A stretch of 64,000 bases of DNA from Oceanisphaera litoralis (lineage in GTDB: Bacteria; Pseudomonadota; Gammaproteobacteria; Enterobacterales; Aeromonadaceae), in assembly GCF_016907015.1 (NCBI RefSeq), contig NZ_JAFBBE010000001.1, positions 1 through 64,000 on the forward strand, written 5' to 3'. Both the position numbers and the translations under genes were made by a program. The notes under the pieces were generated by a model. It ran no database searches and had not been told where the DNA came from. It saw nothing but the letters and a program-made list of their open reading frames with translations. Positions 1 through 7,813 of the stretch are shown piece by piece (positions within the stretch are counted from its first letter, which is position 1; the number at the start of each line of letters is the position of its first letter).

Positions 1-1
1 G

Positions 2-769
2 GTGTTGGTCATGTCGATTCCTCCTGAATTAAAGGCAGGACTCAGTGTGACGAACTCCGATGTTCAGAAACAGATGCGGTTTTATTGGCACTTACTCAAG
101 CTCGACCGCAATGGCCTGCAGTTTTTTTATCGCCATACGCTCGATAAACAATGGCAGTGGCTCGACATCGTCAAACCGCCACAGCTCACCACCTTGCCCG
201 ATATCCTCTCACCCGCCGAAGTCGGCCTGCTGATCAGCATGACCCGACAACGCCGCTACCAGATGTTCTTCTATACCCTCTATAGCCTGGGGCTGCGGCT
301 TGGCGAAGGACTGTCGCTGACCGTGGCCGATATTGACAGCGCTCAGCAACAAGTACATATCCGCAATGCCAAGGGCGGCAAAGACCGCCTGGTCCCCTTG
401 CCCAACAGGACATTGCGCGCCTTGCGTTCACATTGGCAATCCCACCACCATCCACGGCTGCTGTTCCCCGGCACGAGGAAAGGATCCGAGTCACCGATGG
501 ATCGGGGCGGCGTGCAAAAGGCCATGAAACAGGTCTGCCGCGACTGCGGGATCCGCAAATCCGTCAGCCCGCATACCCTGCGCCACTGCTATGCCACCCA
601 CCTGCTGCAGCAGGGGCTGGACCTGCGTTCACTGCAAACGCTGCTCGGTCATGCCAGCCTCAATACCACTGCCCGTTACACCCAGCTCACGGCGGCCAAA
701 CGGTCGTGCGCGATGACCGCGGTCAATCAATTGGCTGACACGCTGACGGTCATGTGGGAGGTGTCATGA
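2..769 (+). CDS. tyrosine recombinase / integrase of the IS91-type element (5' end may be cut by the window)
   Basis: This is a phage-integrase-family DNA recombinase of about 250 residues. The catalytic set is visible: Arg in GLRLGEGLSL (near residue 100), His and Arg in SPHTLRHCYATHLL, His in LLGHASLNTTARY, and the nucleophilic Tyr of ARYTQL close to the C terminus. The N-terminal SAM-like core-binding domain looks short, so the true start may lie upstream of the window; an in-frame ATG is at 11. Its stop overlaps the transposase start at 766 (ATGA), which implies translational coupling. In this IS91 subgroup the recombinase accompanies the transposase; its exact role is not settled. Confidence 0.8.
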   Translation: MLVMSIPPELKAGLSVTNSDVQKQMRFYWHLLKLDRNGLQFFYRHTLDKQWQWLDIVKPPQLTTLPDILSPAEVGLLISMTRQRRYQMFFYTLYSLGLRLGEGLSLTVADIDSAQQQVHIRNAKGGKDRLVPLPNRTLRALRSHWQSHHHPRLLFPGTRKGSESPMDRGGVQKAMKQVCRDCGIRKSVSPHTLRHCYATHLLQQGLDLRSLQTLLGHASLNTTARYTQLTAAKRSCAMTAVNQLADTLTVMWEVS

Positions 770-1951
770 GTACCTTTATCTCGCTGCTGCGTGCGCACCA
801 TGATGCGTTGATGACGGCCAGCCACGCGCCGGTGTCGCCCGACATGAAACGGGCGATCGCGGCGATGGAAAGCTGTCAAACCGAGGCCGCCGGCTGGTCG
901 CAGTGGTACTGCCGGCATTGCCATCATCATGACCGGCTATGTATGAGTTAACTGTGTCTATCCGTGTATCAGCCTTAGAGTAGGCTCTTTCGTGCTTACA
1001 TTAACTCCAATAAAAACAGGTTATTGCCGAATCAGACACACTGAACTAGTACATAGCCATCATGACCAATCCCCGCTCTCGTGCGGGCACCGGCTCTGCC
1101 CGCAGTGCCAGCACCGAACCAGCGCCACTTGGCTCGCCCGTCAGCAGACCAAGTTACTGCCGGTTCATTATTTCATGATCACCTTTACCTTGCCGGCCGA
1201 GCTGCGTGGCCTCGCCCGTGCGCGGCCCAAGGCGCTGTATCGCATCATGTTCTCGGTTGCCGCCTCGCTACTCAAGGACTTCGCCCAGCGTCGGCATGGT
1301 GGTCGCAGCGGCTTTACCGCGATACTGCATACCCACAGCCGACGACGGGATCTGCATCCTCATCTGCATGTCATGGTACCGGCAGGCTACTACGATCCCG
1401 CACGGCGCCAGTGGCACAAGGGCCCCAAGCGTTACCTTTACCCTGCTGCCGCACTGGCCAAGGTATGGCGGGGCCGGCTACTGGCCGCCATTCACCAGCA
1501 CCCCCAGCTCTACCTGCCAGCCAGACTACCGGCGCAATGGGTGGTGGACTGCCGCCCTGTCGGCCGGGGCCTACCCGCCCTGAAATACCTGTCCCGCTAC
1601 CTGTACCGTGGGGTACTGCCCGACCGGGATATTATCGGAATAGACGGTGACCAGGTGACCTTCCGCTACCGCGAGGGGAAAACCAATCACTGGCAACACC
1701 GCACCTTACCCATCGTCAGGTTCCTGGGGCTGATACTGCAACACGTCTTGCCCAAGGGGCTGCAACGAGTACGGGACTACGGGCTGCTGCACGGTAGCGC
1801 CAGGGCGGTGCGCTTGATTATCCAATTGTTATTGATGCGACTGGGATGGCGAGGGCTACCAGGGGAGCCGGTAACGATGACCAAAGCCAGCCGCAGTTGC
1901 CCGCACTGCGCACAAAGCATGGTGTGCACCGGCATCATCCGAACGAGATAG
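766..1951 (+). pseudogene. IS91-family HUH (Y1) transposase, interrupted by a 124-bp miniature element
   Basis: The N-terminal zinc-ribbon segment (CRHCHHHD) is read from 766 and the rest (SCGHRLCPQC, HUH motif in HPHLHVMV, Tyr region in LKYLSRYLYRG) from about 1070 to 1951. Removing 935-1067 (the insert and one copy of its 9-bp target duplication) rejoins codon GAC at 931-933 to CAA and gives one uninterrupted 350-codon frame. The insertion adds 133 bp and brings in a stop at about 949, so the present gene can only make an N-terminal stub. A downstream open stretch starting at 992 contains most of the catalytic domain but lacks the first zinc-binding cysteines. Confidence 0.85.
935..1058. 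mobile_element. 124-bp miniature inverted-repeat element (MITE) in the IS91 transposase
   Basis: Terminal inverted repeats of 24 bp match at 20 positions: 935-958 begins GGCTATGTATGAGTT, and 1035-1058 read in reverse complement begins GGCTATGTACTAGTT. The insert is flanked by the 9-bp direct repeat ATCATGACC (926-934 and 1059-1067). No coding capacity is visible inside. The autonomous parent element was not identified. Confidence 0.85.
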
Positions 1952-2151
1952 CCGAAAGGCGTGCACAATAAGGATAATGGCCTCAACAACAGCAGGAGAA
2001 GCACGACCGTCACTCACAGTTCACTGTAACTAGCTGAAGTTATTAGTCTTCTAATCGCTTAGCGGCCAGCTATGGCTGCAGAAAATAGCAGCCTCACCGC
2101 CCACCCCATGCTCAACCGAGCAATTTACTTAATAAAGGCAGCTTCGGGCTT
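1952..2151. other. intergenic, nothing recognised
   Basis: About 200 bp between the transposase stop and the first attC-like site. It should contain the right end of the IS91 element, but no end sequence, gene or clear hairpin was recognised. Confidence 0.4.
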
Positions 2152-2206
2152 GTTCAACACCCGGATGAAGTGTCGGCTGCGCGACACTTATCCTTATTTG
2201 TTATGA
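2152..2206 (-). other. attC-like integron recombination site (behind the TIR-STAND gene)
   Basis: Read on the minus strand, the site opens with TCATAAC (2200-2206, containing the gene's stop codon) and closes with GTTGAAC (2152-2158), which fits the R' consensus GTTRRRY. Between them lie imperfectly paired arms: GGATAAGTGTCG faces the complement of CGACACTTCATCC, leaving one unpaired base, the extrahelical-base pattern typical of attC hairpins. The overlap with the stop codon is also typical of cassettes. Confidence 0.7.
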
Positions 2207-4684
2207 CCTTTCCTTTGCGTATTCAGTGATATTTCTAATTATTCTATCTTTGCTATCTTGAGGGTACCTCGAAAGGTCATTTTCAATGGCTTGGATAGCA
2301 TCTGAAATATTCCCCTCAGCTGCAAAAACATAAGCCCTATATCTATTTAACGTTCTTGATGATATATCCTTCCTCTTATTAATTCCTTGAAGTTTTGAAA
2401 AACCATCTCTGAGTAAATCAATGTCTCTATACTTAATCGCCAGATCACACATGGCCAACAATGGATAGTGATTTTCTGGCCGCATGTCTACACAGTCACG
2501 TATCTTGTCTAAAGCTGCCACCTTATCGTCATCAATTTTGGCCAAAAAGACTGCTTCTGATATATCAGCCATTTCATTAGACTGATCGGAATCGATCAGC
2601 CTCATGTTTTGTATCAGCTTTTTCAATTCTTCAGATTGTTGCCTTGCATTTACAGAGTTAACAAGACAATTGAAATAGGCTTGTGTATGAAACTGATTTC
2701 CACGATTACCTTCGTAATTGTTCTTGGCATAACCTAAAGCACGTTCATATTCTTCGAGCTGCACATAGACTTGTACTATTTCGCGTTTAGCCCTATGTCC
2801 TACATATTTTCCATCTACAATACTTTCAAATTTTTCTAGGGATTCTTTTAGGCGACCACAAAGCCTGTAATAGAATCCAAGCAAGAACGTATGTTCATCC
2901 CCTCTGATATTCTGAACTTCCCTAAGAACCCTGCGATCTTTCTTTTTTGCCAAAGCTAAACACAAATAGTAACGAATATCCTGCAGAACTCTATACTCGA
3001 TAGTTTTTTCTTTTTGGAGAATAATATCAGCTAGTTGAATTATTCTATCGAGGTTTCCCTTGCTGTAATAGAGATCCTTCATGCACCGGAGATAATGGGA
3101 AGGAATCAATAATTTTTCATCGATTTCTATGTTGCTTCCAAGCGCTTCTTTTAGAGCAAATATATACTCTGACGAATCCAGCTCGAAAATGTCGTCAGAT
3201 TTTACAATGCTCTCTACTTGAGCATGGATTTTGCTTGAAAAATCTTCTCTCAGCTTAATTCTATTTCGCTTGATGTAGTCGCGAACAATATCATTAAGCC
3301 TTATTATTTCACCGTCAAGGCCAATTAATTCGACTATGTGCTCAGAATACAGTTCTTCAAGAATAGGATAGTAGTCTTCTTCTGAAACTAAAGAAAAAAC
3401 AAAGTCAGAGCTAATGACTTCGAATTGCGCTAAGAGCCTTATGAAATCAAGAGTTTCTTCTTGCTCATCGTACTTGCCAAGAAGAGCTGATGCTTTGTCA
3501 GTATTGAATTCAACAATTATTGGTATCTTGTCGGACACTTTCGTAGTCGGGTCTTCCTTTAGAACATCAACAGCAAACATTGCTTGGTCTGGAAATCCTG
3601 AAAGTAATGCTGATACATCTTCAAAGTTTTTCTTTTCTAAACTAATTCCATATAAATCCAAAAGTTGTTTGAAAAGCCTCTTTCTTTCATTTGGATTGAG
3701 TTCATTTAACTCTACAAAGTAAAACCTATCGTTCCTTGGCCTGTTGCTGAAATTGACATTGTATCTTGATGCAATACAGAAAATAGGAAAATCCTGCTTG
3801 CTATAAGACTCAACCGTATTTAAAAACCATTCTGATACACGCCTCTCGTAATTCACTATACAGCCATCATCAACAAGATAAACCAGCTCTTTTGAGCTGT
3901 ACGCTGCATCCATTACTCTGTGTATAATCTTGATTTTTTCATCTAATGTCTTATCAGTCAGAGAAAGCAATTGATCCCCGAGGTCAATTAAGCCAAGGTC
4001 ATTGATCTTTAGTATAAAATCTTCAATGGAAACATTTCTGTCAAGAAGAATAGAAGATGGTTTGCTTGCACATTCTGTAATGTTTGTCTTGTAGAGGGCC
4101 CTGTGTAGAAATGTCCTTCTTCCTACACCTGGAAAACCAGATGTGATTATTGTGATTGGTTTATCCTTATCAAAGTCGTGAACTCTTTCTTCAAAACTCT
4201 CTTGATGGGCGTTTCTTCCTACAAATATTTCATTTCGCTTTTTAAGCTGCGGATGTTTTGACCAACTTAACTCCCTTAGTTTGTTGTGTATTCTTTTAGC
4301 TGAAACCTGCGCTCGCTTAATCGGCTTTAAATTGTAATTATCTTTTAACCAATTAGGAATGCGAGAGTCTTCGTAAGTGAGCCTGTCGTCGATAATAATT
4401 GGAAAAACCTTATTCAGGCTTTCATCATCCAATCTGACCTTGGCTTCAACTATTTCTTTTTGTACCCATGGCGAAGACAATGCATGCTCAGATAAAAAAA
4501 TCACAAATAGACTGGATTTGTCTAATCCTTTAATAATTTCATCTAACGGCCTCTCCCCTTCTTCAAAGGTAAACTCATCGTAGATGATGTTGTCTTTTCC
4601 CAACCAGTTAGCCACACCCCTAACATAACTATCTTTATCTTTGCTTGAGTGTGATAAGAATGCCCTGATCATTTTCATCTCCAT
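2201..4684 (-). CDS. TIR-STAND-TPR protein, probable anti-phage NAD-depleting effector
   Basis: This 827-residue protein has three parts. Residues 5-130 are a TIR domain (IRAFLSHSSKDKD) with the catalytic-type Glu77 in SPWVQKEI, the W-x3-E arrangement of NAD-cleaving TIRs. Residues about 155-470 are a STAND/AAA NTPase with a P-loop at 183-191 (GFPGVGRRT) and a Walker B-like VDDG at 271-274. The remainder is helical and TPR-like. The P-loop is odd: the usual Lys and the next Ser/Thr are both Arg. By analogy with bacterial TIR-STAND proteins, the C-terminal repeats would sense an invader and the TIR domain would then destroy NAD+; that role is inferred. The gene is much more AT-rich than the core genome and sits between attC-like sites. 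Starts at 4684, 4678 or 4672 (ATGs) are possible. Confidence 0.8.
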   Translation of the reverse strand: MEMKMIRAFLSHSSKDKDSYVRGVANWLGKDNIIYDEFTFEEGERPLDEIIKGLDKSSLFVIFLSEHALSSPWVQKEIVEAKVRLDDESLNKVFPIIIDDRLTYEDSRIPNWLKDNYNLKPIKRAQVSAKRIHNKLRELSWSKHPQLKKRNEIFVGRNAHQESFEERVHDFDKDKPITIITSGFPGVGRRTFLHRALYKTNITECASKPSSILLDRNVSIEDFILKINDLGLIDLGDQLLSLTDKTLDEKIKIIHRVMDAAYSSKELVYLVDDGCIVNYERRVSEWFLNTVESYSKQDFPIFCIASRYNVNFSNRPRNDRFYFVELNELNPNERKRLFKQLLDLYGISLEKKNFEDVSALLSGFPDQAMFAVDVLKEDPTTKVSDKIPIIVEFNTDKASALLGKYDEQEETLDFIRLLAQFEVISSDFVFSLVSEEDYYPILEELYSEHIVELIGLDGEIIRLNDIVRDYIKRNRIKLREDFSSKIHAQVESIVKSDDIFELDSSEYIFALKEALGSNIEIDEKLLIPSHYLRCMKDLYYSKGNLDRIIQLADIILQKEKTIEYRVLQDIRYYLCLALAKKKDRRVLREVQNIRGDEHTFLLGFYYRLCGRLKESLEKFESIVDGKYVGHRAKREIVQVYVQLEEYERALGYAKNNYEGNRGNQFHTQAYFNCLVNSVNARQQSEELKKLIQNMRLIDSDQSNEMADISEAVFLAKIDDDKVAALDKIRDCVDMRPENHYPLLAMCDLAIKYRDIDLLRDGFSKLQGINKRKDISSRTLNRYRAYVFAAEGNISDAIQAIENDLSRYPQDSKDRIIRNITEYAKERS

Positions 4685-4702
4685 TGTAACTTTTTGGCCG
4701 AG

Positions 4703-4774
4703 TCATAACGCTTTGCTCACCGGAAAATTGGGAGCGCAGCGAGTAATTTTTCCGCGTGCAGCAACTTGTTATGC
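4703..4774 (-). other. attC-like integron recombination site (between the two cassettes)
   Basis: On the minus strand it opens with GCATAAC (4768-4774, overlapping the stop of the upstream gene) and ends with GTTATGA (4703-4709). The arms TTGCTGCACGCGGAAAAATT and the complement of AATTTTCCGGTGAGCAA pair imperfectly around a central GC-rich loop. The next gene starts about 20 bp after the end of the site, as in integron cassettes. Confidence 0.7.
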
Positions 4775-5296
4775 TTGGCTGTACTCCAACATGTAGCGGT
4801 CTGAGTAACGACGCCATAGAATATGTAAGTTATCGAACTTAAATGTACCGTTAGGTTTTAGAATATCTAAACTCCCTAGCTTCTCTCGGTCATATGCTGT
4901 TGATTCGATATTTTTACCATGTTGAGCAAACTGGGAAGACTTTTTAGGGATGGGATACCTGCCATCCCACACAACAAATGCACTAAGGACCGTTAAGATT
5001 TTATTGTCTTCTTTATTTAAGCTAAACCCTGCTATTTTCGCAATTTCCGCTAGATCATGTGAACTCTTCAAACGATCGTTTTCAATACCTTGTGCGACAC
5101 AGTGAGCCTTAAAGAGAACTTCGAAAGACATACCCATTAACATCAAATATGTTGAATGACTTGTTATTCTTGCTTGGCTGTTATTTTCCATTGCATCCCA
5201 AAGGATTTTAGCTGAAGCCCAAAGATCACATGCTTTATTGTGCCAATATGTTGATATTGTTGATTTTCTCTCGTATGCACCAGGTAACGGGCTCAT
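4769..5296 (-). CDS. HEPN-like domain protein, possible RNase of a defence cassette
   Basis: A 175-residue protein without a confident family name. It is mostly helical: an early YWHNKACDLWASAKILWDA helix, a YLMLMGMSFEVLFKAH helix, then RLKSSHDLAEIAKIAGF. This pattern of long helices followed by an SHDL-type motif is common in HEPN proteins, and the segment RLKSSH fits an R-x4-H arrangement, but whether it is the catalytic motif cannot be decided from sequence alone. A good ribosome site (AGGAG) lies before ATG 5296. The gene is AT-rich, lies in the same orientation as the TIR gene, and its stop overlaps an attC-like site, so it is probably a second integron cassette. HEPN proteins often act as toxins or abortive-infection RNases; that is only a suggestion here. 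Confidence 0.55.
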   Translation of the reverse strand: MSPLPGAYERKSTISTYWHNKACDLWASAKILWDAMENNSQARITSHSTYLMLMGMSFEVLFKAHCVAQGIENDRLKSSHDLAEIAKIAGFSLNKEDNKILTVLSAFVVWDGRYPIPKKSSQFAQHGKNIESTAYDREKLGSLDILKPNGTFKFDNLHILWRRYSDRYMLEYSQA

Positions 5297-5322
5297 TTAA
5301 TTACTCCTAATTTGCTAACTAA

Positions 5323-5329
5323 GCATAAC
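5323..5329 (-). other. R'-like core site (GTTATGC) at the upstream edge of the HEPN cassette
   Basis: On the minus strand GTTATGC matches the right-hand core site of attC/attI and lies 27 bp before the HEPN gene start. No matching left arm (GCATAAC with a complementary arm) was found at higher coordinates, so this is either the recombination point in an attI or secondary site, or the relic of a lost attC. Confidence 0.4.
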
Positions 5330-5858
5330 ATTTTGATAGTACGCACGCTCATATTTCTGCCATCACACCAGTTCAAAATTCACTTATAAGCCATTGATAA
5401 TAGATAAATTACCATTAATCAGCCGTGTTTAGTGATGAGCAAAAACGCGCATGCGCGATATCTACGGCCACTTGCGCACTATCCACAAGCCCCTGTCGTA
5501 ACTTGCTCATATTATTAGCACCTTTGAGCCGAATTTGTTGTACACGCGCATGGGGTGTTGATAGTGAGCACAATGGCGGCAAGCTCGTCAATACGCTGTA
5601 TAAAACATCAGTTTTTTCTTCATGCAGGCTACCGCAGGATCTTGTGGGCGACCGGGCCACTTTCACCTTGTGCCGGCTATGGTTAAAGCAGCTATTGTGC
5701 CTCTTCGCGTGAAAAATTCAAATGGAACCTTTGCAGAGTGGGAGTTTTGCGTCGCTTTTTGAACCAAGACCCATTTAAATAAACATCTGATTATGTTGAC
5801 CGCCGAGATCAGAGGCAACACAGCCGGTATGCTTGATGAATGACAAGATAGAGGATCT
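5330..5858. other. intergenic, no gene recognised
   Basis: This stretch of 529 bp between the cassette edge and the SOUL gene contains only short open frames with no recognisable product (for example 5415-5666, minus). No integron integrase or attI could be recognised here. It may hold remnants of mobile DNA, but nothing specific was seen. Confidence 0.4.
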
Positions 5859-6497
5859 ATGCTTATGGCTTACCTGAAACAGACGGTGTGGATCACGCTG
5901 GCAATAATGATAGGGATGGGCAATTCGATGGCAACCGAAGAAGCCGAATACCGGGTGATACGTCAGGACAACCGCTTTGAGCTGCGCGAATATGCGCCCC
6001 ACATTATTGCCGAAACCCTGGTCGGCGGAGACTTCGATGACGCCGGCAGCAAGGCGTTTGGCCGGTTGTTCAAATACATTTCCGGCAACAACACCACCAG
6101 CCAGAACATCGAGATGACCGCCCCGATCAGCCAGCAGACGGAAGGCGAAAAAATCGACATGACCTCTCCCGTGGGTCAGCAGCGGGTAAACGGCAACTGG
6201 GCGGTCAGTTTCATGATGCCCGCCTCCTATTCGCTGGAAACACTGCCCACCCCCAGAGATCCGAACATCACATTGCGGCGAGTACCCGCACGTCACATGG
6301 CGGCGGTCACCTATTCGGGGTTGTGGAACGAAAAGAATTACCGGCAAAACAAAGAGCGGCTGGACGCCTGGATCAACAAAAACGGCTTCAGTGTGATAGG
6401 TGAGCCCATCTGGGCCCGTTATAACCCGCCCTTCATGCCCTGGTTTTTGCGCCGTAACGAAATTCTGGTGCCCGTCGCCCCGCCCGAGAACCCGTAA
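5859..6497 (+). CDS. SOUL heme-binding family protein, exported
   Basis: A 212-residue protein with an N-terminal hydrophobic signal/anchor (about residues 4-24) followed by a SOUL domain (EYRVIRQDNRFELREYAPHIIAET, then IEMTAPIS and KIDMTSPVGQQ, both family hallmarks). SOUL proteins bind heme or porphyrins in some eukaryotes; the bacterial role is not established, and ligand binding here is inference. An AGAGGA ribosome site precedes ATG 5859. It is followed after 71 bp by a small membrane protein in the same direction, perhaps co-transcribed. Confidence 0.8.
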   Translation: MLMAYLKQTVWITLAIMIGMGNSMATEEAEYRVIRQDNRFELREYAPHIIAETLVGGDFDDAGSKAFGRLFKYISGNNTTSQNIEMTAPISQQTEGEKIDMTSPVGQQRVNGNWAVSFMMPASYSLETLPTPRDPNITLRRVPARHMAAVTYSGLWNEKNYRQNKERLDAWINKNGFSVIGEPIWARYNPPFMPWFLRRNEILVPVAPPENP

Positions 6498-6568
6498 GAA
6501 TTACGGCCATGATCGACCAGCCGAACGTCTTGCTCTGCTGCCGGTATTACCTGTAAGAGGAGCCAGCT

Positions 6569-6973
6569 GTGACGCTTAATATCACCATCAAGGCGTTTGT
6601 GCTGTGGTTGGTTATTCTGGTGCTGGCCATCATCAATGGCGGGTTGCGAGAGGCCCTGCTCATGCAGGTGTTCGGCCACTCGCTGGCATTGCCGCTTAGC
6701 GGCATGCTGCTGTCTGTGCTTATTCTCGCCGTAACCTGCCTCGCCCTGCCCTGGTTTGGGCGTTTACCCGCAAGAGGTTATGCCGCCATTGGCATGGGAT
6801 GGCTATGCCTGACGCTGGTGTTTGAATTCGGCTTCGGCTACCTCATTCAGGGCAAGTCGTGGCCCCAGCTGGTTGAAGCCTATACATTTAGGGACGGCAA
6901 CCTGTGGCCCATCGTGCTGCTGGTGGTGGCCTCGGCCCCCTATGTGGCAGCAAAAATCAGACACCGGGTTTGA
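6569..6973 (+). CDS. small integral membrane protein of unknown function
   Basis: A 134-residue protein with about four predicted membrane helices (around residues 6-24, 32-52, 65-85 and 108-128). GTG start at 6569 is preceded by AGAGGAG. I do not recognise the family. It lies just downstream of the SOUL gene and converges with the NRDE gene, 14 bp away. Confidence 0.65.
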   Translation: MTLNITIKAFVLWLVILVLAIINGGLREALLMQVFGHSLALPLSGMLLSVLILAVTCLALPWFGRLPARGYAAIGMGWLCLTLVFEFGFGYLIQGKSWPQLVEAYTFRDGNLWPIVLLVVASAPYVAAKIRHRV

Positions 6974-6987
6974 TTCTCGACTTCAGT

Positions 6988-7746
6988 TTACTGATGCAAC
7001 ATCCAGCTTGCCTGTCGCCGCTCCAGCTCGGTGCCTTGGGGTCCCCGCCCCTGTTCGGTAATGGCCACCCTGCCCTGCTCTACACACAGCACCGTTTGTG
7101 CGCGCGTGCCGTAGTCCGGACTTTGAATGAAGATGGACGACAGCAGACTTTCCCACTCTGGTCCCACGCCGGTGTTGGGCAGTTGCTCCAGCGCGGCCCG
7201 GGTGTCGTCATCCAGCAGCCCGAAGGCCGTGCCTTCATGCACAGGCCCCAGCTCGGCCAGCCCCTGCTTGAGTCGCTCTACCTTGGGCCAGGGGGTATCG
7301 AGCATGGCGTTGGACAGGCCATAGAGCCCCGCCCCCAGCCGGCGGGCATCCGCCCCCGAACGGTTGCCGCCATACCATAGCTCGCCCCGGCTCAGATCCC
7401 CCACCAGCAGGTTGAAACCGGCATAATCACCGCCGTGGGCCAGCTTGTGACGTAAATAGGACCCGGGCTCCTGCTCGCCGGCCAGAAAATCGGCCACCAG
7501 CTCGCCGCGACTGTGCCCCCCGGAGCGGGCCCCGCCTTCCCGCACATTGGTCAGGGCCGCAAAACGCCCGGTTCGGGTCATGCCCAGCCAGGTCCCCCCG
7601 GCCTGCAGATCCCGGCCGGCCCAGATATCGGGATGATCCGGCCACCAGTGGGCCGGCGCCGTGGGGCGGGCATAGAATTCGTCCCGATTGGCCAGCAAAT
7701 GCAGACGGCCCGGTTCAGGCTGCCACGAAAAGGCAATAAGACACAA
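6988..7746 (-). CDS. NRDE family protein (TANGO2-like)
   Basis: This protein has the ANRDE motif that names the family (near residue 18), and WAGRDLQAGGTWLGMTRTGRFAALTN is equally typical. Members look like Ntn-type hydrolases that need Cys at position 2. The longest frame starts at ATG 7761 and would place this Cys at residue 7, but a TTG at 7746 directly before the Cys codon has AGGAG seven bases upstream. I therefore choose TTG, giving a 252-residue protein starting Met-Cys-Leu-Ile-Ala. The biochemical function is unsettled; the animal homologue TANGO2 affects Golgi, heme and lipid handling. Confidence 0.8.
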   Translation of the reverse strand: MCLIAFSWQPEPGRLHLLANRDEFYARPTAPAHWWPDHPDIWAGRDLQAGGTWLGMTRTGRFAALTNVREGGARSGGHSRGELVADFLAGEQEPGSYLRHKLAHGGDYAGFNLLVGDLSRGELWYGGNRSGADARRLGAGLYGLSNAMLDTPWPKVERLKQGLAELGPVHEGTAFGLLDDDTRAALEQLPNTGVGPEWESLLSSIFIQSPDYGTRAQTVLCVEQGRVAITEQGRGPQGTELERRQASWMLHQ

Positions 7747-7813
7747 AAGCGGGCTCCTCACTATGCTCTCGACAAGGCGTTACTTTACTCCCGAGCGAGC
7801 CGCCATGCCAGAG

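Larger units (their letters stand above)
1..1990 (+). mobile_element. IS91-family insertion element (left end outside window, right end approximate)
   Basis: Two overlapping genes, a tyrosine recombinase and an HUH-type transposase joined by an ATGA overlap, form the gene pair typical of the IS91 subgroup that carries an accessory integrase. The left boundary lies before the window. The right boundary is only estimated as lying shortly after the transposase stop at 1951. IS91 elements have no long terminal inverted repeats, so the ends cannot be fixed by eye. The element is probably immobile on its own because its transposase gene is interrupted. Confidence 0.7.

Noticed and set aside
992-1951. 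A separate, intact 319-residue transposase gene starting at 992
   Set aside because: Its first 25 or so residues come from the MITE, and the N-terminal zinc-binding part is missing; it is the distal half of the interrupted gene.
5415-5666. Minus-strand open frame of 83 codons between the HEPN cassette and the SOUL gene
   Set aside because: No recognisable domain, unusual composition and no convincing ribosome site; treated as non-coding or degraded mobile DNA.
5330-5858. Search for an integron integrase or attI beside the cassettes
   Set aside because: No tyrosine-recombinase motifs on either strand here. The recombinase at 2-769 belongs to the IS91 element and lacks features that would mark it as IntI.
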